Origin: JBBDRW01 sp040905265
GTDB taxonomy: Bacteria; Bacteroidota; Rhodothermia; Balneolales; Balneolaceae
Assembly: GCA_040905265.1 (NCBI GenBank)
Contig: JBBDRW010000057.1
Location: 1 to 46,490, forward strand
Length of the DNA: 46,490 bases
Direction of reading: 5' to 3'
Both the position numbers and the translations under genes were made by a program. Positions 24,978 to 33,162 of this stretch are shown here, piece by piece. The notes under the pieces were generated by a model that ran no database searches, had not been told where the DNA came from, and was given only the letters and a program-made list of their open reading frames with translations. Each line of letters starts with the position of its first letter. Position 1 is the stretch's first letter.

Positions 24978-26258
24978 TTAATCGGCTCCCGGTTTGTAAA
25001 ACCTTATTTCAATTGTATGCCACTCGCCCTCTACACTGTATGAAAGATCAAATCCGGCCTGTTTGGTAATCCGATGGACGATGGAGAGCCCCAGGCCGAT
25101 GGAGTCGCCGCTTTGATCGGACTTTTTAAATCGGCCGAACATCTCAGCCGGCTCTTTATCCAGCTCTTTGCCGGTATTGGAGATGTGTAGTCGCTCCTGT
25201 GTTAGCTTCACCCTGATTTGGCCATTTTCGATATTATGACGGATGGAGTTCTGGAAGAGGTTCGTCCAGAGAATATCGGCCAGTACCGGGTGGATGCAGA
25301 CCATAACGTCATCCTGAAGATCCGCCTGCACTGTGAGCTCATTCAAATTAATAAACTCCTGGAAGGCTTCGATTCCATCTCTGATCAGTTTTGTCAGATT
25401 TATCGATTCACCGTTTGAAAACTCATGGTTCTCAATCTTTGTAAGCAGCGCAAGGGACCCACTCAATTTGGAGAGGTTTTTTACGGTTCGCTGCAGGGAA
25501 TCTACATAACGATATTGCTCCGGTGTCAGTTCAGTCTCCGTCAGCAGCTCCAGTTTCCCCTTGGCAATTGCGAGCGGGGTTTGTAATTCATGGGAGGCGT
25601 TCTCGGCAAACTCTTTCAGGTTTCGGTAATCTGAGACGGCTTTTCGGGTCATCTCTTCAACGAATTGGTTGAGGTCGTCAAACTCCTCCACATTTGTTTT
25701 CTCCGCCGGTATCGGTTCTTTCTCCTGGAGTTGAAATCCCCTGATCCGGCGTAATGTTTTTCGAAATGGTTTAAAAAGGTGGCCGGAGACGAAAAACCCG
25801 ATCCCGATCGCGCCAAGTACCTGAAGCCCGAGGATCCAGAGAAGTGTTTTTGCGACCGCTTCGGTGATATCATCCGATTCGATCATCTGTCCGTAGGTCG
25901 AAATGTAGTAACTCCTTCCGTCAATTCTCCTGTATGCGGCCACTTTCCGGTTCAGCTCCATTCTCTCCAGCCTTTCATTCCAGACCAGTGTGTCGGTGAA
26001 AGTGGTTGAGGGTTTGACCCGGTCGTCCAGCTTGTCGATCACCATATTCTGATCGCCGTCTACATCATCCCATTCCGGGTTGAATCGCCGGTCGCGGTCG
26101 ATCAGGTAGGTTGCCCGGTCGATCCTTTCGATAAATTGCCGGTCCAGCTCGGCATCGATTTCATTTTTGATGATGAAGTAGGAGATCACCCCGCCCACTG
26201 CCAGGACAATGGCGGTTACGATCAGATAGATCAGGATAAACCGGGTGATCAGTTTCAT
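24978..26258 (-). CDS. Sensor histidine kinase of an OmpR-type two-component system
   Basis: 426 residues. Transmembrane segments at about 5-30 and 139-159 frame a periplasmic sensor region of about 110 residues. The HAMP-like linker leads to HisKA with the phospho-acceptor His223 in ENASHELQTPLA, then the N box NLFQNSIRHN, the G1/G2 boxes (ISNTGKELDKEPA and GDSIGLGLSIVHRI) and a short C-terminus. Start ATG overlaps the end of the response-regulator gene by 4 bp, so the two proteins are translationally coupled. The signal it detects is unknown. Confidence 0.9.
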   Translation of the reverse strand: MKLITRFILIYLIVTAIVLAVGGVISYFIIKNEIDAELDRQFIERIDRATYLIDRDRRFNPEWDDVDGDQNMVIDKLDDRVKPSTTFTDTLVWNERLERMELNRKVAAYRRIDGRSYYISTYGQMIESDDITEAVAKTLLWILGLQVLGAIGIGFFVSGHLFKPFRKTLRRIRGFQLQEKEPIPAEKTNVEEFDDLNQFVEEMTRKAVSDYRNLKEFAENASHELQTPLAIAKGKLELLTETELTPEQYRYVDSLQRTVKNLSKLSGSLALLTKIENHEFSNGESINLTKLIRDGIEAFQEFINLNELTVQADLQDDVMVCIHPVLADILWTNLFQNSIRHNIENGQIRVKLTQERLHISNTGKELDKEPAEMFGRFKKSDQSGDSIGLGLSIVHRITKQAGFDLSYSVEGEWHTIEIRFYKPGAD

Positions 26259-26944
26259 CCGCCACCTCTGGATACATTAAATTTATAACCGATTCCGTAG
26301 ATGTTCTCAAGATAGTCCTCTGAACCGGCGCTGAGCAATTTTTTACGCAGGTTCTTGATATGCTGATAGACAAAGTCCAGGCTGTTCAGGTGGTCTACGT
26401 AATCTCCCCAGAGGTGTTCCGCAATGGTCTGTTTGGAGAGTACATGGTTTTTGTTGGAGGTGAAGTAGAGCAGAAGATCAAACTCCTTCGGGGTCAGGTC
26501 AACCGGCGTATCGTGAACCTTGACCTCCATAGTCTGGGTGTCAATGCTGATCTCGTTTACCTCTACGATTTTGGACCCTCCCAGGCTGTAACGACGGATT
26601 ACAGCCTTGATGCGCGCCTGAAGTTCCGGCAACTGAAACGGTTTGGTCATGTAGTCGTCTGCACCCAGCTCAAGGCCTGAAATCTTGTCGTCCAGGGAGT
26701 TTTTGGCGGAGATGATAATGGTGCCGGTCTGTGAATGGGCGGATTTGAGCTCCCGCAGAAGTTGAAGTCCGTTTCCTTTTGGAAGCATGATGTCGATCAG
26801 AACCACATCGTAGGTGTAACTCATCACCTTGTCGAATGCCTGCTCGTAGTCGGTCGCGACCTCGCAGAGATATCCTTCCCTGCTCAGGTAGGTAAGGATA
26901 TTCTCCAGCAACTCTTTGTTATCTTCGACGATCAGCAGTTTCAT
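26255..26944 (-). CDS. OmpR/PhoB-family response regulator
   Basis: 229 residues from the ATG at 26,944, which begins the receiver domain directly with MKLLIVEDNKEL. An upstream in-frame start (27,094) would add 50 residues with no match to the family. Receiver domain: phospho-acceptor Asp51 in VVLIDIMLPKGNG, Lys101 in DDYMTKPFQ. A C-terminal winged helix of the OmpR type runs from about 130: DLTPKEFDLLLYF, then SKQTIAEHLWGD, then HIKNLRKKL and ENIYGIGYKFN. First gene of a two-gene operon with the histidine kinase. Targets unknown. Confidence 0.92.
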   Translation of the reverse strand: MKLLIVEDNKELLENILTYLSREGYLCEVATDYEQAFDKVMSYTYDVVLIDIMLPKGNGLQLLRELKSAHSQTGTIIISAKNSLDDKISGLELGADDYMTKPFQLPELQARIKAVIRRYSLGGSKIVEVNEISIDTQTMEVKVHDTPVDLTPKEFDLLLYFTSNKNHVLSKQTIAEHLWGDYVDHLNSLDFVYQHIKNLRKKLLSAGSEDYLENIYGIGYKFNVSRGGG

Positions 26945-27116
26945 AGCACTGAAAGGTACTGCGAAATTTTGAAGAAATGCTGAAGGTGTTCCGAAAGGTG
27001 AAGGGCAATCTGCTTCTGCAGGTCCAGCGGGTGGGGTCAGAGTGTGAGCCAAAGAGACGGGCAGCTCATCCTCCAAAAGAGGGTAAGCTGCCACGTCTGA
27101 TCAATGGCTGACTGAG

Positions 27117-28001
27117 CTATTCTTCGGCATTCGAGCCGATGTTACCTTGTGAGATGACCGATGAATCACTGCCGCTTTGATGTACGTTTACATAGCCGTT
27201 GTAGACAATAAGGGCTGAATAGGTCAGATTGTCCACAGAGGTTTCATCGGCACGGATGTTCGTTGCACTCATGCCTGTCTCGCCATCCACATTATTCAGC
27301 GGAACCACAACACCGCCGCCCTCTTCTACGGAGTTTTCATGAATGTGAGCGGGATGGTCTCCCTCTTCGGAGGTGCCGGTTACTTCGATTGTAATCAGGG
27401 TATTCTCATTTTTTCGCTCCTCAAACCGTACAATTCCACTGACGCCAGATCCTCCGACACCACCGACATCCCCTGTCTGGTCAAGGTCATAGGTAACCGA
27501 CTCACCCGTCAGGGCATTGCCTCCGATATCTGTTCTGCCAATTATCGTTGAAAGGTCATTTGGGCTGAGATGGATCATGAAGTGGCCGTTATAATTGACT
27601 AACTCCTCATAGGATACCGGAGTGCCGTTCCCAAGTGTTTCGACGACTGTTTCGCTGCTGCCGGTATTTCCATCTACCGGGTTTAATGGAATGTCAATGC
27701 CTCCTCCTTCAACGACAGCATTTGCATGAATGTGTGCCGGGTGTTCTCCATCATCGATGGTACCGTCCAGATCAATGGTTATCAGCGTTGTTCCGTCTGT
27801 CCGCTCCTCGAAGATGACACTGCCTTCGACGTTGAAGCCTTCTGTTGACTGGACTTCATAGGACTCTGAGTTATTTGTAAGTCCGATTTCGTCATCGTCC
27901 GAGTCTGTCACGTCACATCCCATCAGGGTAAGGATCATGAGAAATGAAAGAAGCAGACTTGCAGTGACGGAAATGTTGGGGTATAAATTCTCTGTATTCA
28001 T
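27117..28001 (-). CDS. Lipoprotein with two CHRD-like domains
   Basis: 294 residues from the ATG at 28,001; GGAGAG lies 6 bases upstream, and a further in-frame start at 28,040 seems less likely. Lipobox LMGC (Cys29). Two similar CHRD-type domains follow, each with HPAHIH(A/E)N and EGGG: about residues 40-160 and 175-290. CHRD domains (from chordin) appear in many bacterial secreted proteins; their function is unclear. The His-x-His clusters could bind metal. Single gene, minus strand. Confidence 0.8.
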   Translation of the reverse strand: MNTENLYPNISVTASLLLSFLMILTLMGCDVTDSDDDEIGLTNNSESYEVQSTEGFNVEGSVIFEERTDGTTLITIDLDGTIDDGEHPAHIHANAVVEGGGIDIPLNPVDGNTGSSETVVETLGNGTPVSYEELVNYNGHFMIHLSPNDLSTIIGRTDIGGNALTGESVTYDLDQTGDVGGVGGSGVSGIVRFEERKNENTLITIEVTGTSEEGDHPAHIHENSVEEGGGVVVPLNNVDGETGMSATNIRADETSVDNLTYSALIVYNGYVNVHQSGSDSSVISQGNIGSNAEE

Positions 28002-28303
28002 TATTCTCTCCATGTGGATTATTGGAAGGTTTTGAAACACCTTCTGGTAAAAGATGTTGATCTTTTGAAATGATCAGTAAGATTAAAAGTTGGTTCAATG
28101 ATGCCCGAGGGACTCTATATCAGGTGCCTTTGCAAAAGTTCCTTCTATAGAGTCCATACAGGTATAACCCATAAATGGTTGCCTGTTCGGCGTTTGTTCG
28201 CCGGGATTACGTGTTTTCGGTATCATTGCATCCGTTGATACTTGAATCGGGACTGATTGTTTCCGTTTTTGATCTGTTTTGTTCCGTTGCAGGAAGGGAA
28301 GGG
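28002..28303. other. 302-bp gap with a 10-bp inverted repeat
   Basis: The gap between the CHRD gene and the glutaminyl cyclase gene (both minus strand) contains a palindrome: GGACTCTATA at 28,110-28,119 and TATAGAGTCC at 28,146-28,155, spacer 26. Minus-strand transcription from the cyclase gene would cross it, and no U tract follows. No other feature was recognised. Confidence 0.5.
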
Positions 28304-29182
28304 TTACCGCTCCGCTCTGTTTTCGGGATCCGTCCGCGGAACGATCCGGATCTCGTAGAGTTGGGGCCAGAGCTTTCCGGTGATGAAGAGGCGGTCGTTT
28401 TTGGCATCCCAGGCGATTCCGTTCAGTACGTTGACGTTTTGCAGCTCCCGAACGGTTGAGACAAGATCGGTCAGGTCAATCCGGCCGGTGAGCCGGCCGC
28501 TTTCCGGGTCGATGATGGCGATATGGTCGAGGTAGAGAATGTTGGCATAGAGATTTCCATCGACCATTTCCAGCTCATTCAGTCGCAGAACCGGAACGTT
28601 GTTTTCATGTACTGAAACACGCTGAACTTCCCGGAATGAATCGGGATCGAGAAATGTGAGTGTGTCAGATCCATTGCTCAGAATGAGGTGCTCTCCGTTT
28701 TGCGTTATTCCCCACCCTTCGCCGGGATAGGTAAAACTGCCAGTCGGTTCAAATGACCGGAGGTCGTAGATGAACCCGGTTTCAGCGTGTAATGTGAGCT
28801 GAATCAGCCGGTCTTTCCAGTGTGTAAGCCCCTCTCCGAAATAGGACTCTTCCAGGTCGATTTTTTGAACTACCTCTCCTGTCTGAATGTCAACCTTCCG
28901 AAGAGTGGACTCTCCGCGCCTCCCTGTACTTTCATAGAGATATCCGTCCAGATAGATCAGCCCCTGGGTAAAAGCTTCCGGATCGTGCGGCCAGCTGTTG
29001 ACGATTTCGGCGTCATACCAGACAGCGCCGGAATCGGGGCCTGTTTCCGGGCCGGAGAGTGTGGCACAGGCTGTACTTATCAGGCTTATTCCCAATAGAG
29101 GGATCAGAATGCAAGAAATCCACCGGCAGTGTATTCGGCCTGTGTGAACCAGGTTTGGGGTTGGCAGTTTTTTTACGTCCAT
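28304..29182 (-). CDS. Glutaminyl-peptide cyclotransferase (glutamine cyclotransferase), lipoprotein-like
   Basis: 292 residues. An N-terminal hydrophobic stretch (residues about 20-40) ends in STACATL, which can be read as a lipobox (Cys). The five-bladed beta-propeller then begins at VNSWPHDPEAFTQGLIY, the hallmark of the PF05096 family, and continues with ESTGRRGESTLRKVD, GEGLTHWKDRLIQLT, SNGSDTLTFLDP, LNELEMVDGNLYANI and VLNGIAWDAKNDRLFITGKLWPQLYEI. The enzyme makes N-terminal pyroglutamate from glutamine in exported proteins. Periplasmic or membrane anchored. Single gene. Confidence 0.88.
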   Translation of the reverse strand: MDVKKLPTPNLVHTGRIHCRWISCILIPLLGISLISTACATLSGPETGPDSGAVWYDAEIVNSWPHDPEAFTQGLIYLDGYLYESTGRRGESTLRKVDIQTGEVVQKIDLEESYFGEGLTHWKDRLIQLTLHAETGFIYDLRSFEPTGSFTYPGEGWGITQNGEHLILSNGSDTLTFLDPDSFREVQRVSVHENNVPVLRLNELEMVDGNLYANILYLDHIAIIDPESGRLTGRIDLTDLVSTVRELQNVNVLNGIAWDAKNDRLFITGKLWPQLYEIRIVPRTDPENRAER

Positions 29183-29297
29183 ACGTACAAAGTATGAGCA
29201 CCGTTTTTGTTAAAAAGTTTTAAAATGTGCCGGTTTTTTGTTAAATAAAATATAGAGGTTGTCTCTCTTTCCGTAAACATCAGACAGGAGGATTATG

Positions 29298-30083
29298 ATG
29301 AAAGCAAGAACCGCAGCTCTTTTTATCTCGCTGTTTTTGATGATGGTACCTCTGTATGGACAATCTGCAGAGGGAGATTATATGCAGATCGATTACTTCT
29401 ATGTTCAGCCTGAGGGGTTGGATCAGTTTATGGAACAGGTTCAGGGGTTCTGGCTGGAGGTTCAGAAGGAACGATTTGAGGAGAATGAAATCACCGGCTG
29501 GCACCTTTATCGGGTCAGGTATCAGGGAAACCGGGAGAAGATCTATAACTTTGTCAGTGTAACCAGCGCCACCTCGCTCTCTGCGTATGAGGATTTGTAT
29601 GGCTCCGCCGAACCCGATCCTGATAGCGAAAACGGGGAGGGCCTGATGGCCTGGCAGCTGATGAAGAATATCGTCCATTCTGAACTCTGGAGAGTTCGCA
29701 ACAGCGTACTTCGTGATACCAGTATGAGCCCCAGCCGGTTCAAGGTGATGGATTATATGGATGTGGGACTGGGAAGGGAGTATGAATACCGGATGTTTGA
29801 GGATGAAGTTGCCCGGCCGCTTCACGAGGAGAGGATGAACCTCAATACGATGAATGCATGGGAGCTGTATGAGTTGATTTCTCCCGGAGGTATTCGCTAC
29901 GGATACAATTTTGCTACCGGTAATTTTTATAACAATCTGGCAAATATTGAATTCGGTTTTACGGATGAACTGATTCGCGACAGCCATCCGGATGTCAATA
30001 TGGTAGAGTTTTTTGAAGCAATCTTTTCAACCCGTGATCTGGTTGAGAGCTCATTGTGGGAACTGGTTCAGTTTATAGAGTAG
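29298..30083 (+). CDS. Secreted protein of unknown function
   Basis: 261 residues. Two ATGs are in tandem (29,295 and 29,298). The AGGAGG at 29,286-29,291 gives a 6-base spacing to the second and 3 to the first, so 29,298 is preferred. Sec signal peptide ends about residue 21 (LYGQ). The mature part is rich in aromatic residues (YMQIDYFYVQPEGLDQFMEQ, then GWHLYRVRY and WELYELISPG) and looks like two repeats of a dimeric alpha/beta-barrel-like unit (first MQIDYFYVQPEG, second FKVMDYMDVG). No known family was recognised. Confidence 0.65.
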   Translation: MKARTAALFISLFLMMVPLYGQSAEGDYMQIDYFYVQPEGLDQFMEQVQGFWLEVQKERFEENEITGWHLYRVRYQGNREKIYNFVSVTSATSLSAYEDLYGSAEPDPDSENGEGLMAWQLMKNIVHSELWRVRNSVLRDTSMSPSRFKVMDYMDVGLGREYEYRMFEDEVARPLHEERMNLNTMNAWELYELISPGGIRYGYNFATGNFYNNLANIEFGFTDELIRDSHPDVNMVEFFEAIFSTRDLVESSLWELVQFIE

Positions 30084-30129
30084 CCGAAGCGGCCCGTTTC
30101 ATGAGAACCGTGCCATATGGGTGTTGTCG

Positions 30130-30146
30130 AAAAATCCGCCAGGCGG
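30130..30146 (-). terminator. Possible short terminator of the Y-family polymerase gene
   Basis: On the minus strand CCGCCTGGCGG (complement of 30,136-30,146) is followed by ATTTTT (30,130-30,135). It is 28 bp past the stop at 30,174. The stem is only 4-5 bp long, so the case is weak. Confidence 0.25.
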
Positions 30147-30173
30147 GGGAGTTCCGCAAGAGGTTGGTTGACA

Positions 30174-31502
30174 CTAGCTTCGGCTCACAAAGTGTGTTTT
30201 GCCGGGGACGCTCTCCCGAACGGCTGCTTTGAGAACCGTGTCGGCTCCAAAGAGATTGTTGATGCAGTCAGTCGCCCGGTAGAGGCGCCTCATGCGGTCA
30301 TCTTCGGTGAAGAAGAGATCAATCTGATCCGTTTTGGCCATCTCGATCGTGTGAAAGCCAATTCCCCGGATTTTCTCTCCGTGTTGCAGAGCTTTTCGGA
30401 TGACCTGCAGGGCACGTGGCATGCACTCTTGCAGAACATAGTCGTCCAGGTTGGTATAGCCGGGAGTACCGAAGGCGAAGGTGGTGCCTTCCCATTTGTC
30501 ATTCTGGTAGCGGATGTGGCATCCCCACCTTCTGGCCCGCCGGCCGTATCCCCGCAGGCGGTAACAGACCTTTCGTACCGCTTTTACGATCTCTCCGCGT
30601 ACCTGTTCGGTGTTGGTTGTCCAGTCACTGAAGGTGTGCATATAGCTCACTTCGTCGGGAATATGGTCGTCGTTATCCAGAACTCTGGCCCGATCCTGTC
30701 CGGTGACGATTTCATAGAAGAGCTGTCCCTGCATCTGGCCGAAGATGGCACGGAAAGGGGCCGGCCCCGCCTTGTGTGCTTCGGCAATGGTAGTGATGCC
30801 GCGCCAGGTGAGTTTTCGGTAGCGGCGTGAACCGATTCCCCACACTTTGTCAAGAGGCAGGGAGAAGAGGTGTTGTGCGGCGTCGTCCGGAGTGAGAAGA
30901 ATCATCATTCCGTCCGGTTTCCGCAGGCTGGAGGCGAGTTTGGCGTATGTTTTGCTGTCAGCCACTCCTACGGATGCCACGAGCCCCAGTTCCCGGTAGA
31001 TCTGTTGCTTGAGCCGCTGTACATATCGGCTGATTTCGCTCCGTCCCTCTTTGCGGAGGAACGTGATATCCATGAAGTATTCATCCATCGAATACTTCTC
31101 TATGTCGGGAGAGAACCTCTCCATAATCTCTTTCAGCTGCCGGCTGATTCCCTGGTATTTATCGTAGTCGATCTGCATAAAGACGAGGTATGGACAGATC
31201 TGCCATGCTTCCAGGGCGCTCATGGCGGTTTTAATCCCGAGTGCCCTGGCTTCGTAGCTTGCTGTGGCGACGATGCCGCGGGGAGTGCCGTCCGGTTTGC
31301 GCCAGCCTCCCATCGCCAGCGGAAGGCCGTAGAGGTTATATGCGCGTTGTTCGACCTGTGCGTAGAAACAGTTCATATCCAGATGGAGGTAGAGCCGCTT
31401 GCGCAGGCTTCGGTGCTGATGTTCCCTGGCTACCGTGCTGTAGAGGGTGATCCGGTGGACGTCCTGTCCGGGGTTGTAAGCGGAGGGCTGGTTGGGGTCC
31501 AT
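30174..31502 (-). CDS. Y-family DNA polymerase (DinB/UmuC type)
   Basis: 442 residues from the ATG at 31,502; the frame extends upstream but without family similarity. Catalytic Asp42 in LDMNCFYAQVEQ, with Tyr47 as the steric gate (as in UmuC); Asp140-Glu141 in KYSMDEYFMDIT; the region ASVGVADSKTYAKLAS is the usual palm-to-thumb part and the helix-hairpin-helix reads VWGIGSRRYRKLTWRGI. Expected role: translesion synthesis in the cytoplasm. Asn44 replaces the middle Asp of DMD. A 20-bp perfect inverted repeat lies 11 bp before the start. Across the intergenic region a small unknown gene (31,714) runs away on the other strand. A single-gene translesion polymerase with an operator-like palindrome suggests SOS-type control (inference). 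Confidence 0.9.
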   Translation of the reverse strand: MDPNQPSAYNPGQDVHRITLYSTVAREHQHRSLRKRLYLHLDMNCFYAQVEQRAYNLYGLPLAMGGWRKPDGTPRGIVATASYEARALGIKTAMSALEAWQICPYLVFMQIDYDKYQGISRQLKEIMERFSPDIEKYSMDEYFMDITFLRKEGRSEISRYVQRLKQQIYRELGLVASVGVADSKTYAKLASSLRKPDGMMILLTPDDAAQHLFSLPLDKVWGIGSRRYRKLTWRGITTIAEAHKAGPAPFRAIFGQMQGQLFYEIVTGQDRARVLDNDDHIPDEVSYMHTFSDWTTNTEQVRGEIVKAVRKVCYRLRGYGRRARRWGCHIRYQNDKWEGTTFAFGTPGYTNLDDYVLQECMPRALQVIRKALQHGEKIRGIGFHTIEMAKTDQIDLFFTEDDRMRRLYRATDCINNLFGADTVLKAAVRESVPGKTHFVSRS

Positions 31503-31512
31503 AAAGAAATGA

Positions 31513-31563
31513 TACACATATATTGAACATATATCTACTTGAAATATGTTCAATATATGTGTA
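31513..31563. promoter_or_regulatory. 20-bp perfect inverted repeat between the polymerase and the small gene
   Basis: Arms 31,513-31,532 and 31,544-31,563 are exact reverse complements (core TATTGAACATAT on one side, ATATGTTCAATA on the other), with an 11-base spacer. The repeat lies 11-61 bp upstream of the polymerase start and 150 bp upstream of the small plus-strand gene. The arms contain GAAC-type halves, similar in kind to LexA sites of other phyla (GAAC...GTTC). The ten bases TATTGAACAT occur once more at 31,745-31,754 inside the small gene. It may be an operator or an mRNA leader hairpin; this cannot be settled from sequence. Confidence 0.6.
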
Positions 31564-31713
31564 AGATGGTTTCCTGTTCTGAGGAAGCTTTGCATCCCCC
31601 GGTCGGCGGGCTGGCCTTGTCCGGAGCAGAGCTCTTCGCCGGAACCGGAGCGAGCCGGTTGCACTGGTATCGTTGTATGAATCGTGTCTGCTACAGGAAT
31701 AAGGAGTATTACT

Positions 31714-32004
31714 ATGAAGAAAGATAAATATCCGCCGATCAATGTATTGAACATCGTCCGGGGCTTTTCAAGCCCGAAACTGAACCATCACATCACTCCG
31801 TACCGTTTTGAAACGAAGCAGGGGGAGCGGTTTTCGATCCGGCAGATCCGGCAGGTTCACCGTGAACGGGCCGGCAGAGGGTATCATTACCACTATGTGG
31901 TGAAAACCGACCGGGATCGGTTTTTTCATCTGGTCTTTGAGACCGATTCTCTGACCTGGCGGATGGTCCAGGAGGTAGATGAAGCACTTTTTTTCAGCGA
32001 CTGA
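31714..32004 (+). CDS. Small conserved-looking protein of unknown function
   Basis: 96 residues from ATG 31,714, with AAGGAG (31,701-31,706) 7 bases upstream, so this start is strong. The protein has a basic middle (RQIRQVHRERAGRGYHYHYV) and an acidic end (FETDSLTWRMVQEVDEALFF). It has no signal peptide. It is divergent from the Y-family polymerase gene and lies downstream of the shared inverted repeat. I do not recognise it; co-regulation with the polymerase is a guess. Confidence 0.65.
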   Translation: MKKDKYPPINVLNIVRGFSSPKLNHHITPYRFETKQGERFSIRQIRQVHRERAGRGYHYHYVVKTDRDRFFHLVFETDSLTWRMVQEVDEALFFSD

Positions 32005-32044
32005 ACGTTATGGTAGTTCCGAATAATGTGCTATTATCGATGAT

Positions 32045-33121
32045 ATGAGATGCAAGGGCAATCAACTATGGGGAAAGAATCTGCTGGTATTACCGGCTTT
32101 GAGTTTGATTTTTATGGTCGGGTGCGAGGAGGATACCCCCGGCCCGGATAATGGTAACGGGGGAGGCGGCCCGTCTGTTCCACGGGTTTTTACCAATGCC
32201 ATTTCGAATGTGACAGACTCCTCTGCGGTCAGCGGAGGATTTGTTCTCGATGAAGGAAGTGCCTCGGTAACCGTACGTGGCGTCTGTTTCAGTACAGAAA
32301 CAGTGCCGGAGCTGGAGGATGAGTGTACAGAGGATGGCAGCGGGTCGGGCGAATTCACGTCCCTTCTTACGGATCTGGAACCGGAAACTGTCTATTATGT
32401 GCGGGCGTACGCGACGAACAGCAGAGGGACGGGGTATGGCGACCAGGAGGTATTTGAAACAGAGCAGAGTGAGGGGGGCACTCCCCGTGAACGGGTCTCC
32501 CACAGTTTTGTCCAGAGAGTGACGCCGAGCAACGATCCCGGTTTTGCAGAACGAAGTTATCCGGTTGTCCAGGCTGATTGGGACGGCATCGGGGGGGACA
32601 AGAGGTGGACCGGAATGAATCTGGGGGCAACGGAAGAACCAGCTTCCCCGACGGATACCCGGGAAGAGACAGTCGGCTGGTACTTTCAGTTTAACCTTTC
32701 GAGAGGATTTGTATACCAGGGCGGGCAGGTTACTCCGGAAGAGGGGTGGTTTGGTACCATCGGGGTGAATGACGACTGGGGGGTCACGACGGATCCTTGC
32801 CGCCTTCTGCTGGAGGGGAACTGGCGGATTCCAACGGCAGAGGAGTGGGACGTGTTTCGGACGGCACTTGCCGAACAGGGCGGGATGGGAGATGGAAATC
32901 TTGAGGATGCGTTCAATTCAACGCTGCGGTTGCATGCAGCCGGCCTGGTGGATCCAGTCTCCCGGGACCAGCGTGTTGTTGGCAGCCACGGCTATTACTG
33001 GAGCAAAACGCAGGAGATCAGTATTGACGGAATCGGGCTCTTCTTTGACAGCAGTGCCAGTTCAATATTGACTGGAAGTAAGGCGTACGGAATGCCAGTG
33101 AGGTGTATTGAAGGGGATTAG
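32045..33121 (+). CDS. FISUMP-domain lipoprotein with Fn3-like repeat
   Basis: 358 residues. Lipobox FMVGC (Cys27), then a Gly/Asn-rich linker. Residues about 50-145 look like a fibronectin-III-like domain (AISNVTDSSAVSGGFVLDEG, then LEPETVYYVRAYATNSRGTGY). The rest is the FISUMP domain of Fibrobacter/Bacteroidota lipoproteins (NLGATEEPASPT, then LLEGNWRIPTAEEWD, ending GYYWSKTQE and GMPVRCIEGD). Surface or periplasmic, substrate unknown. Full length. Convergent with the DUF4249 gene at 33,163. Confidence 0.8.
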   Translation: MRCKGNQLWGKNLLVLPALSLIFMVGCEEDTPGPDNGNGGGGPSVPRVFTNAISNVTDSSAVSGGFVLDEGSASVTVRGVCFSTETVPELEDECTEDGSGSGEFTSLLTDLEPETVYYVRAYATNSRGTGYGDQEVFETEQSEGGTPRERVSHSFVQRVTPSNDPGFAERSYPVVQADWDGIGGDKRWTGMNLGATEEPASPTDTREETVGWYFQFNLSRGFVYQGGQVTPEEGWFGTIGVNDDWGVTTDPCRLLLEGNWRIPTAEEWDVFRTALAEQGGMGDGNLEDAFNSTLRLHAAGLVDPVSRDQRVVGSHGYYWSKTQEISIDGIGLFFDSSASSILTGSKAYGMPVRCIEGD

Positions 33122-33162
33122 GGAATGGGTGACAGGGGAGAGGGGCCGTGCGCCGTTTTTTG

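Noticed and set aside
26945..27094. 50-residue N-terminal extension of the response regulator
   Set aside because: The receiver domain starts directly at MKLLIVEDN (26,944); the extension has no family similarity.
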